A stretch of DNA of 23,152 bases, from contig JBKHJA010000031.1 in assembly GCA_046538375.1 (NCBI GenBank), forward strand, positions 1 to 23,152, read 5' to 3'. The notes under the pieces are model-generated. The model ran no database searches. It was given only the letters and a program-made list of their open reading frames with translations, and was not told where the DNA came from. This document shows positions 7,957-15,430 of the stretch, piece by piece. The position numbers and the translations under genes are program-made. Source of the DNA: JBKHJA01 sp046538375 (GTDB lineage: Bacteria; Acidobacteriota; Aminicenantia; Aminicenantales; Aminicenantaceae). Positions within the stretch are counted from its first letter, which is position 1. Each line of letters starts with the position of its first letter.

Positions 7957-8544
7957 TTGAAAGAAGAACAGGAAGAAGAGCGAAAGAAAGAACTCAAGGA
8001 AAAAGACCACATCCAGAAAACAGAAGAAGATCAAAAAGAGGATCGAATTGAAGAAGAAGAAGAAGAAATTGAATTAAAGGACCAGGTGATTTCGATCCGC
8101 AGGGTGACTAAAGTGGTGAAGGGAGGAAAAAATCTGAGCTTCACCGCTCTAGTGGCTGTAGGAAACGAGAACGGAATGGTGGGGGTGGGCAAAGGAAAGG
8201 CTCGAGAGGTCCCCCAGGCTATCGCTAAGGCCGTCCAGGACGGCAGGAAAAATCTGATGAAAGTGGTTCTGAATGGAACCACTATTCCCCACCCTATCAA
8301 GGGCGTGGCAGGAGGAGGGGTGGTGATTCTCCGTCCCGCCTCTAAAGGAACAGGAGTCATTGCCGGAGGTGCGGTGAGAGCTATCATGGAATTAGCCGGG
8401 ATAAAGGATATTTTAACCAAATCAGTGCGCAGCAATAATCCCATAAGCGTGGCCAATGCCACTATGAAGGCATTGAAAAATTTAATGGATGCTGATAAAG
8501 CTTCAAAACTGCGGGGAATACCCAAGGAGGACGTGTGGCAGTAA
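7957..8544 (+). CDS. rpsE: 30S ribosomal protein S5 with acidic/charged N-terminal extension (TTG start)
   Basis: 195 residues; the S5 core begins near residue 43 (VISIRRVTKVVKGGKNLSFTA) and includes GTGVIAGGAVRAIMELAG near 130. E. coli S5 is 167 residues. The extra length is an N-terminal stretch of about 40 residues made almost only of E, K, D, R and Q, with a run of six glutamates at 32-37. The start is TTG 7957, with AAGGAGG 6 bp upstream. S5 helps form the mRNA entry site and decoding fidelity centre. The gene overlaps rpmD by 10 bp. Confidence 0.95.
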   Translation: MKEEQEEERKKELKEKDHIQKTEEDQKEDRIEEEEEEIELKDQVISIRRVTKVVKGGKNLSFTALVAVGNENGMVGVGKGKAREVPQAIAKAVQDGRKNLMKVVLNGTTIPHPIKGVAGGGVVILRPASKGTGVIAGGAVRAIMELAGIKDILTKSVRSNNPISVANATMKALKNLMDADKASKLRGIPKEDVWQ

Positions 8545-8798
8545 GAAGAAAGACCAGAAAAGTCAAAAAATCCAAGACCAGACCGTCCAAAGGGCAAAAA
8601 GCAGCAGCGGAGAAGTTGTTGAGAGTGAAACTGGTCAGGAGCCTTGCTGGCCGTCCTCCAAAGCAGAGAGAAGTGGTCAAAGGCCTGGGCTTGAGAAAGA
8701 TAAACTCAGAAGTGATGCGCAGAGATTCACCCGAAGTTTGGGGTATGATAAACAAAGTCCATCATTTGGTGAGTGTGGAGAAGGTGAGCGAGAAATGA
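8535..8798 (+). CDS. rpmD: 50S ribosomal protein L30 with basic N-terminal extension (GTG start)
   Basis: The L30 core starts near residue 29 (LRVKLVRSLAGRPPKQREVV) and includes GLGLRKINSEV and GMINKVHHLV, matching the family's usual 60 residues. Upstream of it the frame stays open for 28 residues, 12 of them K or R. The GTG at 8535 overlaps rpsE by 10 bp and has AAGGAGG 4 bp before it (8524-8530). A shorter start at a TTG or GTG near residue 28 is possible but has a weaker site, so I favour the long form. Confidence 0.88.
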   Translation: MAVRRKTRKVKKSKTRPSKGQKAAAEKLLRVKLVRSLAGRPPKQREVVKGLGLRKINSEVMRRDSPEVWGMINKVHHLVSVEKVSEK

Positions 8799-9241
8799 AA
8801 TTGAGTGATCTTCATCCGGCGAGAAAATCTCGTAAAAATAGACGTCGTGTGGGCCGAGGACCAGGTTCTGGTCGCGGCAAGACCGCTGGCCGGGGCACCA
8901 AGGGTCAAAAGTCTATCTCCGGTTACTCCCGGAAAAGAGGGTTCGAGGGGGGGCAGATGCCCCTTCACCGCCGAGTGCCCAAGAGAGGATTCACCAATAT
9001 TTTCAGGAAAGAATATGGCGAGGTCAACTTGGATAGACTGGAAAAGATAGGGAAGAAAGTGGTAAAACCCAAAGATTTAGCAGAAGCCGGTCTCATCAGG
9101 AAAGAGACAGAAAGGGTAAAGATTCTGGGGAGAGGAGAGATTTCTTCCCCTATAAATATACATGCTCATAAGTTTTCCCGTTCAGCCCAAGAAAAAATCG
9201 CCAAGGCTGGAGGAAAAGCTGTCCTTATAGGAAAAGCGTAA
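8795..9241 (+). CDS. rplO: 50S ribosomal protein L15
   Basis: 148 residues from the ATG at 8795, reading MKLSDLHPARKSRKNRRRVG then GRGPGSGRGKTAGRGTKGQK, the standard L15 start. The frame is open far upstream (to 8489), but that part runs inside rpsE and rpmD and is not L15. The ATG overlaps the rpmD stop by 4 bp (ATGA), and the last base of the stop is the first of the secY ATG. L15 is a late-assembling protein of the 50S subunit. Confidence 0.96.
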   Translation: MKLSDLHPARKSRKNRRRVGRGPGSGRGKTAGRGTKGQKSISGYSRKRGFEGGQMPLHRRVPKRGFTNIFRKEYGEVNLDRLEKIGKKVVKPKDLAEAGLIRKETERVKILGRGEISSPINIHAHKFSRSAQEKIAKAGGKAVLIGKA

Positions 9242-10623
9242 TGTTAGAAAGCATAAGGAACATTTTCAGCATTCCAGACTTGAGAAAGAGGGTCATTTTC
9301 ACCTTGGCTATTCTGGCGGTGTACCGCATAGGAGCACAGATCCCTAATCCTGGCATAAGTGCTGCCGCCCTGGCTGAGTTCTGGGAAGCACAGAGGGGAA
9401 CCATTCTCGGATTTGTTGATCTCTTTTCAGGCCAAAACATGTCCCGCATGACCATTTTCGCTTTGGGTATAATGCCTTATATCAGCGCCTCCATTATCCT
9501 GCAGTTGCTGCAGGTGGTCTGGCCTTATTTAGAAAGATTGTCCAAGGAGGGTGAATTGGGCAGGAAAAAAATCACCCAATACACCCGCTATGGTACCATC
9601 ATTATCTGTGTTATCCAATCTTTTGGAATCAGCTTATTTTTGGAGCGGCTCACCAGTCCGGGAGGAGCTCCTATCGTCCCCCAGGGAGGCTGGGGATTTA
9701 GATTCATGACTGTGCTGACTCTCACCACAGGAACCGTTTTTATCATGTGGCTTGGAGAGCAGATATCAGAGCGGGGCATCGGCAATGGCATCTCTCTTAT
9801 CATTTTTGCGGGCATCGTGGTCAATTTTCCTCGGGGGATCCAGAGTGTTTTATCCCAGCTGAGAACAGGAGAGATGTCTCCATTGAGGCTGATCTTTCTT
9901 CTGGTGCTGATGCTGGCTGTGGTGGCCATCATTGTGTTTGTGGAGAGAGGACAGCGACGGATTCCTGTCTCCTATGCCAAAAGAGTTATCGGAAGAAAAA
10001 TCTACGGAGGACAAAGCACTCATCTGCCTCTAAGAGTGAATACCGGGGGGGTGATCCCCATCATCTTTGCCGCTTCGGTAATCACTATCCCTTCCACCTT
10101 GGCTCAGCTGGTCAAGCTTCCCGTTTTCCAGACCATTGCTCAACAGTTTGCCCTGGGAATGCCTCTGTATAATTTGCTGTATGTAGCCGCTATCATTTTC
10201 TTTACCTACTTCTATGTTTCTATCATCTTCAATCCTTCGGATGTGGCGGACAACCTGAGGAAATACGGCGGGTTTATTCCCGGCATAAGGCCTGGCAAAA
10301 ACACCTCCGATTTCATTGACGGAGTGCTTTCCAGAATCACCCTGGTGGGAGCGATTTATCTGGCGGCTGTGGCTATATTACCGGAGTTTATGATCACCGG
10401 ATTAAAAGTCCATACTCTTCCCGTTATCGGGGATTTCTTAGAAGCCAATTTGCCTCGGTGGATTACCCAGGGACTGAATGTCAATTTCTATTTTGGCGGG
10501 ACTTCCATACTCATTGTGGTGGGAGTGGCTATGGATACTCTGCAGCAGGTCGAAGCTCAGCTGGTCATGCGTCACTATGATGGTTTTATGAGAAGAGGAC
10601 GGATAAGAGGAAGAAGAGGATGA
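9241..10623 (+). CDS. secY: Preprotein translocase subunit SecY
   Basis: 460 residues with about ten hydrophobic segments. It begins FSIPDLRKRVIFTLAILAVY, has the plug-region stretch LGIMPYISASIILQLL near residue 76, EQISERGIGNGISLIIFAGI near 170, and the cytosolic loops needed for SecA and ribosome contact (GQRRIPVSYAKR near 239; NLRKYGGFIPGIRPG near 339). SecY forms the membrane channel for secreted and membrane proteins. It overlaps rplO by 1 bp and adk by 4 bp. Confidence 0.98.
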   Translation: MLESIRNIFSIPDLRKRVIFTLAILAVYRIGAQIPNPGISAAALAEFWEAQRGTILGFVDLFSGQNMSRMTIFALGIMPYISASIILQLLQVVWPYLERLSKEGELGRKKITQYTRYGTIIICVIQSFGISLFLERLTSPGGAPIVPQGGWGFRFMTVLTLTTGTVFIMWLGEQISERGIGNGISLIIFAGIVVNFPRGIQSVLSQLRTGEMSPLRLIFLLVLMLAVVAIIVFVERGQRRIPVSYAKRVIGRKIYGGQSTHLPLRVNTGGVIPIIFAASVITIPSTLAQLVKLPVFQTIAQQFALGMPLYNLLYVAAIIFFTYFYVSIIFNPSDVADNLRKYGGFIPGIRPGKNTSDFIDGVLSRITLVGAIYLAAVAILPEFMITGLKVHTLPVIGDFLEANLPRWITQGLNVNFYFGGTSILIVVGVAMDTLQQVEAQLVMRHYDGFMRRGRIRGRRG

Positions 10624-11291
10624 GAATTATCCTTTTGGGTCCTCCTGGCAGCGGAAAAGGAACTCAGTCCAGCCTTGTACAAAAAAAATACGGATTCCCC
10701 AAGATAAGCACAGGCGATCTTCTCCGCGACGAAGTTCAAAAGAAAACTCCCCTGGGGAAAAAAGCGGAGAACTTTATGAATCGGGGAGAATTGGTGAGCG
10801 ATGAGATTGTGATAGAGATGGTCAAGGAAAGGATAAGAAAGAGGGATTGTCAACAAGGCTATGTTCTGGATGGTTTTCCCAGGAGCCTCGCTCAAGCCAA
10901 AGCTCTGCAGAAAATTGGCCCACTGACCCAGGAACTGGTGATAGATTTCAAAATGCATGAGAAGATACTGGTGGATCGACTTCAAGCTCGGAGGATTTGT
11001 TCCAGGTGCGGAGCCATATACAACCTTCTGGTTCATCCCCCCAGGAAGGAGGAAGTGTGTGATGTGTGTGGAGGCCGTCTAGGGCAAAGAGATGATGATA
11101 AACCCGAAGTGATCAAGGAGCGTCTGCGGGTCTACCATCAGAAAACATCCAAGCTTATCCATTATTATCAACAGAGGAATGTCTACCATCCCATAGACGG
11201 AGAGGGGAAGATCCTTACAGTCTTCCACCGGATATGTGTTATCATAGATAAAGAACTTGCTTCTTCAGCCAAGGATGAGGCTAGAAGATGA
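10620..11291 (+). CDS. adk: Adenylate kinase, zinc-LID form
   Basis: 223 residues. The P-loop GPPGSGKGT is at residues 7-15, the AMP-binding part has STGDLLRDEV near 30, and DGFPRS is at 84-89. The LID domain has four cysteines (C127, C130, C147, C150), a zinc site seen in many Gram-positive and other adenylate kinases. The enzyme interconverts ATP plus AMP and two ADP. It overlaps secY and map by 4 bp each, the standard secY-adk-map order. Confidence 0.97.
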   Translation: MRIILLGPPGSGKGTQSSLVQKKYGFPKISTGDLLRDEVQKKTPLGKKAENFMNRGELVSDEIVIEMVKERIRKRDCQQGYVLDGFPRSLAQAKALQKIGPLTQELVIDFKMHEKILVDRLQARRICSRCGAIYNLLVHPPRKEEVCDVCGGRLGQRDDDKPEVIKERLRVYHQKTSKLIHYYQQRNVYHPIDGEGKILTVFHRICVIIDKELASSAKDEARR

Positions 11292-12079
11292 TTGTTTATA
11301 AGAGTGAAAAAGAGATTCAGGCCATAAGATTGAGCAATCAGATTGTGGCTAAAGTTTTAACAGAATTAAAAGACATGATAAAACCAGGAGTTCAGACCAA
11401 AAAATTAGATGAATTTGCTGAAATGAGAGCGCGAGAAATGGGAGCTGTTCCCGCCTTTCAGGGTTACCGCGGCTACCCCGCCTCTCTTTGTACATCCATA
11501 AACGAAGAAATCGTGCATGGTATCCCTTCTTCTCGGACTCTGAGAGAAGGCGATATCATCAGTCTCGATTTTGGAGTGGCATTTAATGGTTTTTATGGTG
11601 ATGCCGCTGTTACCTACCCCGTAGGAGAGATAAGTACAGAGGCCAGGAGACTTGTGGATGCCACCAGACAGGCTTTTTATAAAGGAATCGAACAGATGAG
11701 AGAAGGAAAAAGGATTTCCGATATATCTCATGCTATACAGGGCTATGCAGAGGCCCGGGGATTTTCGGTTATCCGGACTTTTGTGGGTCACGGAACTGGC
11801 CTTTCTCTTCATGAAGAGCCCCAAGTGCCCAATTTTGGCCAACCCGGACGGGGACCCAGGATAAAGCCAGGGCTGGTTTTGGCTATAGAACCCATGATCG
11901 CTGCTGGCGATTGGAGGGTGGAGATACTGGGGGATCACTGGACTGCTGTGACCAAAGATAGAAGTTTATCCTCCCATTTTGAGCATACTGTGGCCTTAAG
12001 CCCGAAGGGAGTGGAGATATTGAGTGCTCTGGATGAAAAAGGGATGGAGCCTGATGTGAAGGAGAGAGGTTATGCCTAA
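11288..12079 (+). CDS. map: Methionine aminopeptidase, type I
   Basis: 263 residues. The five metal ligands of the pita-bread fold are all present: D94 (SLDFG), D105 (YGDAA), H168 (GHGTG), E201 (AIEPM) and E232 (HFEHT). The substrate-pocket histidine is H77 (EEIVHGIP). The enzyme removes the initiator methionine from new proteins. It overlaps adk by 4 bp and infA by 8 bp, and no N-terminal zinc-finger extension is seen. Confidence 0.97.
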   Translation: MIVYKSEKEIQAIRLSNQIVAKVLTELKDMIKPGVQTKKLDEFAEMRAREMGAVPAFQGYRGYPASLCTSINEEIVHGIPSSRTLREGDIISLDFGVAFNGFYGDAAVTYPVGEISTEARRLVDATRQAFYKGIEQMREGKRISDISHAIQGYAEARGFSVIRTFVGHGTGLSLHEEPQVPNFGQPGRGPRIKPGLVLAIEPMIAAGDWRVEILGDHWTAVTKDRSLSSHFEHTVALSPKGVEILSALDEKGMEPDVKERGYA

Positions 12080-12290
12080 GAAAGACGTCATCGAAACAGA
12101 AGGCACAGTGATCGAGACCCTTCCCAATGCCATGTTTCGAGTGGAATTGGCTAACAAACATGTCATTTTGGCTCATATTTCAGGAAAGATGAGGAAATAT
12201 TTTATCCGGATTCTTCCCGGAGATAGAGTGCTGGTGGAGCTCTCTCCTTATGATTTAACCAAGGGAAGGATCACATACAGATTTAAATAA
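12072..12290 (+). CDS. infA: Translation initiation factor IF-1
   Basis: 72 residues, the normal length, with the OB fold: EGTVIETLPNAMFRVEL, then AHISGKMRKYFIRILPGDRV, and the ending SPYDLTKGRITYRFK. IF-1 fills the A site of the 30S subunit during initiation. The ATG lies inside the end of map (8-bp overlap). rpmJ follows after 12 bp. Confidence 0.97.
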   Translation: MPKKDVIETEGTVIETLPNAMFRVELANKHVILAHISGKMRKYFIRILPGDRVLVELSPYDLTKGRITYRFK

Positions 12291-12302
12291 GAGAGAGAAA
12301 AA

Positions 12303-12416
12303 ATGAAAGTTAGAGCTTCGGTCAAGAGAATGTGCCGGAACTGCCGGATCATCAGAAGAAAAGGGACTCTGAGAGTGATTTGCTCCAACCCTAAACATAA
12401 ACAAAGGCAAGGATAA
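12303..12416 (+). CDS. rpmJ: 50S ribosomal protein L36 (zinc form)
   Basis: 37 codons starting at ATG 12303 and ending in TAA. The protein starts MKVRASVKRMCRNC and ends with CSNPKHKQRQG. The zinc ligands of the C+ form of L36 are C11, C14, C27 and H32. A GAGAGAG stretch (12290-12296) lies a few bases before the start. It lies between infA and rpsM, the usual place. L36 is a late-added protein near the factor-binding site. Confidence 0.96.
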   Translation: MKVRASVKRMCRNCRIIRRKGTLRVICSNPKHKQRQG

Positions 12417-12427
12417 GAGAGGTAACA

Positions 12428-12805
12428 ATGGCAAGGATAGCAGGAATAACTCTTCCTCCCCAAAAGAGGGTGGAGATTGGATTGACTTATATATATGGAA
12501 TTGGGCGGTCCAAGTCCAACAAAATTCTTGAGGAAGCCAAGATTGATAAAGACAAGAAGGTCAAGAGCTTAACTGAAGATGAGATTAACAAAATACGCCA
12601 GATCATCGAAAAGAGGGAAAAGATCGAAGGAGACCTCAGAAAAGAAGTCAACTTGAACATCAGAAGGCTCATGGATATCGGCTGTTATCGAGGTTTAAGG
12701 CACCGCCGCCGCCTGCCGGTGAGAGGGCAGCGGACCAAAACCAACTCCAGGACCAGGAAAGGTCCTCGAGGTCATTCCGTAAAAAAGCTCAAGAAACTCA
12801 AATAA
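12428..12805 (+). CDS. rpsM: 30S ribosomal protein S13
   Basis: 125 residues beginning MARIAGITLPPQKRVEIGLT, with a helix-two-turn-helix start, the motif RRLMDIGCYRGLRHRRRLP near residue 79 and the tail GQRTKTNSRTRKGPRG. S13 makes intersubunit bridges and touches the P-site tRNA. It opens the alpha-operon block after rpmJ, 11 bp downstream. Confidence 0.98.
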   Translation: MARIAGITLPPQKRVEIGLTYIYGIGRSKSNKILEEAKIDKDKKVKSLTEDEINKIRQIIEKREKIEGDLRKEVNLNIRRLMDIGCYRGLRHRRRLPVRGQRTKTNSRTRKGPRGHSVKKLKKLK

Positions 12806-12817
12806 AGGGAGACACTG

Positions 12818-13210
12818 ATGCCCAGGCCAAAAAGGAAAACAGGAAAGAAAAAGGCGAAAAAAGATGTGGGTTTTGGGGTGGCCTATATCCGGTCCACCTT
12901 CAATAATACCGTGATTACCATAACCGACCAGCAGGGAAACACAGTCTGCTGGGCCAGCTCTGGAACCATTGGCTTTAAAGGAGCCCGTAAAGGAACTCCG
13001 TTTGCCGCTCAATTGGCCGCTAGAGAGGCTTCAGAGAAGGCCAAAGACTCCGGAGTGAGGTACGTGGATGTCAAAGTCAAGGGGCCAGGGGCAGGGAGAG
13101 AGTCTGCTATCAGGGCCCTCCAAGCCCGTGGCTTGGAAATAAAATCCATTCGGGATATCACTCCTATCCCCCATAACGGGTGCCGGGTCAGGAAGAGAAG
13201 AAGAGTTTAA
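12818..13210 (+). CDS. rpsK: 30S ribosomal protein S11
   Basis: 130 residues with S11 motifs: GVAYIRSTFNNTVITITD near residue 21, GTPFAAQLAAREA near 66, VKGPGAGRESAIRALQARGL near 91 and the end DITPIPHNGCRVRKRRRV. S11 sits on the 30S platform near the mRNA exit. It has GGGAG before the ATG (12807-12811) and lies 12 bp after rpsM. Confidence 0.98.
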   Translation: MPRPKRKTGKKKAKKDVGFGVAYIRSTFNNTVITITDQQGNTVCWASSGTIGFKGARKGTPFAAQLAAREASEKAKDSGVRYVDVKVKGPGAGRESAIRALQARGLEIKSIRDITPIPHNGCRVRKRRRV

Positions 13211-13232
13211 TAATGTCTGTAAGGAGCGAATG

Positions 13233-13859
13233 ATGGCGAGATACAGGGATTCGGTCTGTCGTCTTTGTCGAGCAGAGAGAGTGAAACTCTTTCTAAAGGG
13301 AAGCAAATGTCTGAGCGAGAAATGTCCGGTGGAGAGAAGGTCTTATCCCCCGGGTGAGCATGGAAGGATGAGGAGAAGAATCCTGGGATATGGCATCCAG
13401 CTCAGAGAGAAGCAGAAAATGAAGAGGTACTACGGGATGTCCGAAAGACAATTTCATCTTTTCTTTCGGAGAGCAGAAAAGAAAAGGGGCATCACAGGAG
13501 AAAGCCTTTTAACCATGCTGGAGAGAAGACTGGAAAATGTGGTTTTTATTGCGGGATTCTCGCATTCCCGCAGCCATGCCCGCCAGCTCATCACTCACGG
13601 CCATATCCGAATTAACGGACACAAAGCCGATATTCCCTCCATGCTGGTGGATAAGGGAGATGTGGTCTCTTATCGGGAAAAAACAGCCAATCTGAAAGAA
13701 GTAGAGGCCCTAATGGAATACAACAAAAACAAAGCGGTTCCCAAGTGGATAGAAGTGGACAGAGAAAAGATGGAAGCGAAAGTTCTCTCCTTTCCTGCCC
13801 GAGAGGATGTGACCCTTCCGGTGGAAGAACATTTGATTGTTGAGCTTTATTCTAAATAG
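13233..13859 (+). CDS. rpsD: 30S ribosomal protein S4 (zinc form)
   Basis: 208 residues from ATG 13233, matching the canonical MARY start. AAGGAG (13221-13226) is 6 bp before it. An ATG directly upstream (13230) is only 3 bp from that site, so I prefer the second. The N-terminus has C9, C12, C26 and C31, the zinc form of S4, and the S4 RNA-binding domain is near 98-160 (MLERRLENVVFIAGFSHSRS, RQLITHGHIRING). S4 nucleates 30S assembly. Confidence 0.96.
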   Translation: MARYRDSVCRLCRAERVKLFLKGSKCLSEKCPVERRSYPPGEHGRMRRRILGYGIQLREKQKMKRYYGMSERQFHLFFRRAEKKRGITGESLLTMLERRLENVVFIAGFSHSRSHARQLITHGHIRINGHKADIPSMLVDKGDVVSYREKTANLKEVEALMEYNKNKAVPKWIEVDREKMEAKVLSFPAREDVTLPVEEHLIVELYSK

Positions 13860-13950
13860 AGTTTTGGATGCCTTAGAAAAAGAAAAATCTTGAATCTTTG
13901 AGATTATGGACAAGGAGATGAACAAAAAAGAAGAGAAAAAAGGAGGCCCC

Positions 13951-14973
13951 ATGATAGACATAGGATTTCAGAGGCCAAAATACCTTGAATGTGATTATGA
14001 CACTTTGACAGAGACATACGGACGGTTCTCTGCCCAACCTTTTGAAAGGGGATACGGGATCACTGTGGGAAATGCTCTGCGGAGAATCCTCCTTTCCTCC
14101 ATACCAGGTGCAGCTATCACCAATGTTCGTATTCAAGGCGTTCTTCATGAATTTTCCTCTCTGCCCGGAATAGTGGAAGATTTGACAGATATAATCCTCA
14201 ATTTAAAGAGCATTCCATTGGATCTTAAAGGAGATCAACCCAAAACCATGACCCTGAAAAAGGAAGGTCCGGCTGAAGCTAAAGCGTCGGATATCGTACA
14301 TGATTCTGACATCGAAATACTTGATCCAAAAGTCCATATTGCCTCCTTAGATAAAGATGGAAAATTGAATGTGGAGATGATAGTCAGGAATAACAAAGGA
14401 TACATTCCTGCTGATCAAAATTTTGATGAGAATCTGAGCGTGGATTTTATTCCGGTAGATTCTTCTCATTCTCCTGTCAAGAGAGTGAATTACAAGGTCG
14501 ATCCAGCCAGAGTGGGTAAGAGAATCGAGTATGAGAATCTCACTATGGAAGTGTGGACCAATGGGGCAATCACTCCTCAAGATGCCCTGGCCCAGACAGC
14601 CAAGATACTCAGAGATCATCTTGTCATTTTCCTGGATATCGTGGATGAGCCTTTAAAGATAGAAAAGACTCCGGAAAAGAAAGAGATCCCTTTTTTTTCG
14701 AAATTCGATATTTTATCAAAAACCATAGATCATCTTGAGCTTTCAGTGAGATCAAACAATTGTTTGAAAGCAGCGGGGATTGAAAAGATCTATGAATTGG
14801 TCCAGAAGACAGAAGATGATCTGTTGAAGACGAAGAATTTCGGCCGTAAATCACTGACAGAAATTAAAGAAACCCTTCAGCATTTGGGATTGGGCTTAAA
14901 TTTGGATCTTCACCCTAAGTTATTGGAAAAATTAGAAGGAAAAGGGGAAGAAGAACAGGGAGCTGGTGAATGA
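13951..14973 (+). CDS. rpoA: DNA-directed RNA polymerase subunit alpha
   Basis: 340 residues from ATG 13951 (MIDIGFQRPKYLECDYDTLT). AGGAGG (13941-13946) stands 4 bp before it, so I prefer it to the in-frame ATG 13906, which adds a 15-residue charged start with no good site. The N-terminal dimerisation domain runs to about 230 (RFSAQPFERGYGITVGNALR). The C-terminal domain at about 255-315 has the helix-hairpin-helix region FGRKSLTEIKETL. Alpha assembles the polymerase and binds UP elements and activators. It overlaps rplQ by 4 bp. Confidence 0.95.
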   Translation: MIDIGFQRPKYLECDYDTLTETYGRFSAQPFERGYGITVGNALRRILLSSIPGAAITNVRIQGVLHEFSSLPGIVEDLTDIILNLKSIPLDLKGDQPKTMTLKKEGPAEAKASDIVHDSDIEILDPKVHIASLDKDGKLNVEMIVRNNKGYIPADQNFDENLSVDFIPVDSSHSPVKRVNYKVDPARVGKRIEYENLTMEVWTNGAITPQDALAQTAKILRDHLVIFLDIVDEPLKIEKTPEKKEIPFFSKFDILSKTIDHLELSVRSNNCLKAAGIEKIYELVQKTEDDLLKTKNFGRKSLTEIKETLQHLGLGLNLDLHPKLLEKLEGKGEEEQGAGE

Positions 14974-15380
14974 GACACCGAGTTAGAGGGAAGAAATTAA
15001 GAAGAGACACCGCTCACCGGCGCACACTTTTGCGCAATCTGGTGACATCTCTGCTGGAGAAAGAGAGGGTGAAGACCACACTGGCTAAGGCTAGAGCCGC
15101 CAGGCCAATGGCTGAGAAGATGATCACCTTGGCCAAAAAAGATACTCTTCATGCCAGACGAAAGGCTTTAAGTTTCATTTTCAAGAAGGACACTGTCAAG
15201 AAGCTTTTTGATGAAATCGCCCCTCGTTTCTCTGAAAGGCCAGGGGGATACACCAGGATCGTGAAGTTAGATTCACGGGCCGGTGATGGAGCAGAACTGG
15301 CTATGATTGAACTTGTGGGTTCGGAGTTCAAAAAGAAAGAAAAGAAGAAAACAAAAGAGAAGCCCAAAGGCAAGAAATAA
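14970..15380 (+). CDS. rplQ: 50S ribosomal protein L17
   Basis: 136 residues beginning MRHRVRGKKLRRDTAHRRTL, with NLVTSLLEKERVKTTLAKAR and the core end GGYTRIVKLDSRAGDGAELA near residue 91. A lysine-rich tail of about 20 residues follows. It is the last gene of the cluster and its ATG lies inside the rpoA stop. A terminator hairpin follows 8 bp downstream. Confidence 0.97.
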   Translation: MRHRVRGKKLRRDTAHRRTLLRNLVTSLLEKERVKTTLAKARAARPMAEKMITLAKKDTLHARRKALSFIFKKDTVKKLFDEIAPRFSERPGGYTRIVKLDSRAGDGAELAMIELVGSEFKKKEKKKTKEKPKGKK

Positions 15381-15388
15381 AAAAGAGA

Positions 15389-15430
15389 ACAGGCAGCTTT
15401 TTGACACAAAAAAAGCTGCCTGTCTTTTTT
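15389..15430 (+). terminator. Bidirectional intrinsic terminator after rplQ
   Basis: A 14-bp perfect stem (15389-15402 with 15410-15423) has a 7-base loop and is followed by a T run. On the other strand a T-rich tract also follows the stem, so the same hairpin can end both rplQ and the convergent transglycosylase gene, whose stop codon is at 15430-15432. Confidence 0.9.

Noticed and set aside
8489..8794. Upstream extension of the L15 frame
   Set aside because: It overlaps rpsE and rpmD coding sequence, does not match L15, and the ATGA overlap at 8795 gives the standard L15 start.
13906..13950. Longer rpoA start
   Set aside because: It adds a 15-residue charged stretch with no good ribosome-binding site, while AGGAGG precedes ATG 13951 and alpha subunits start at about that point.
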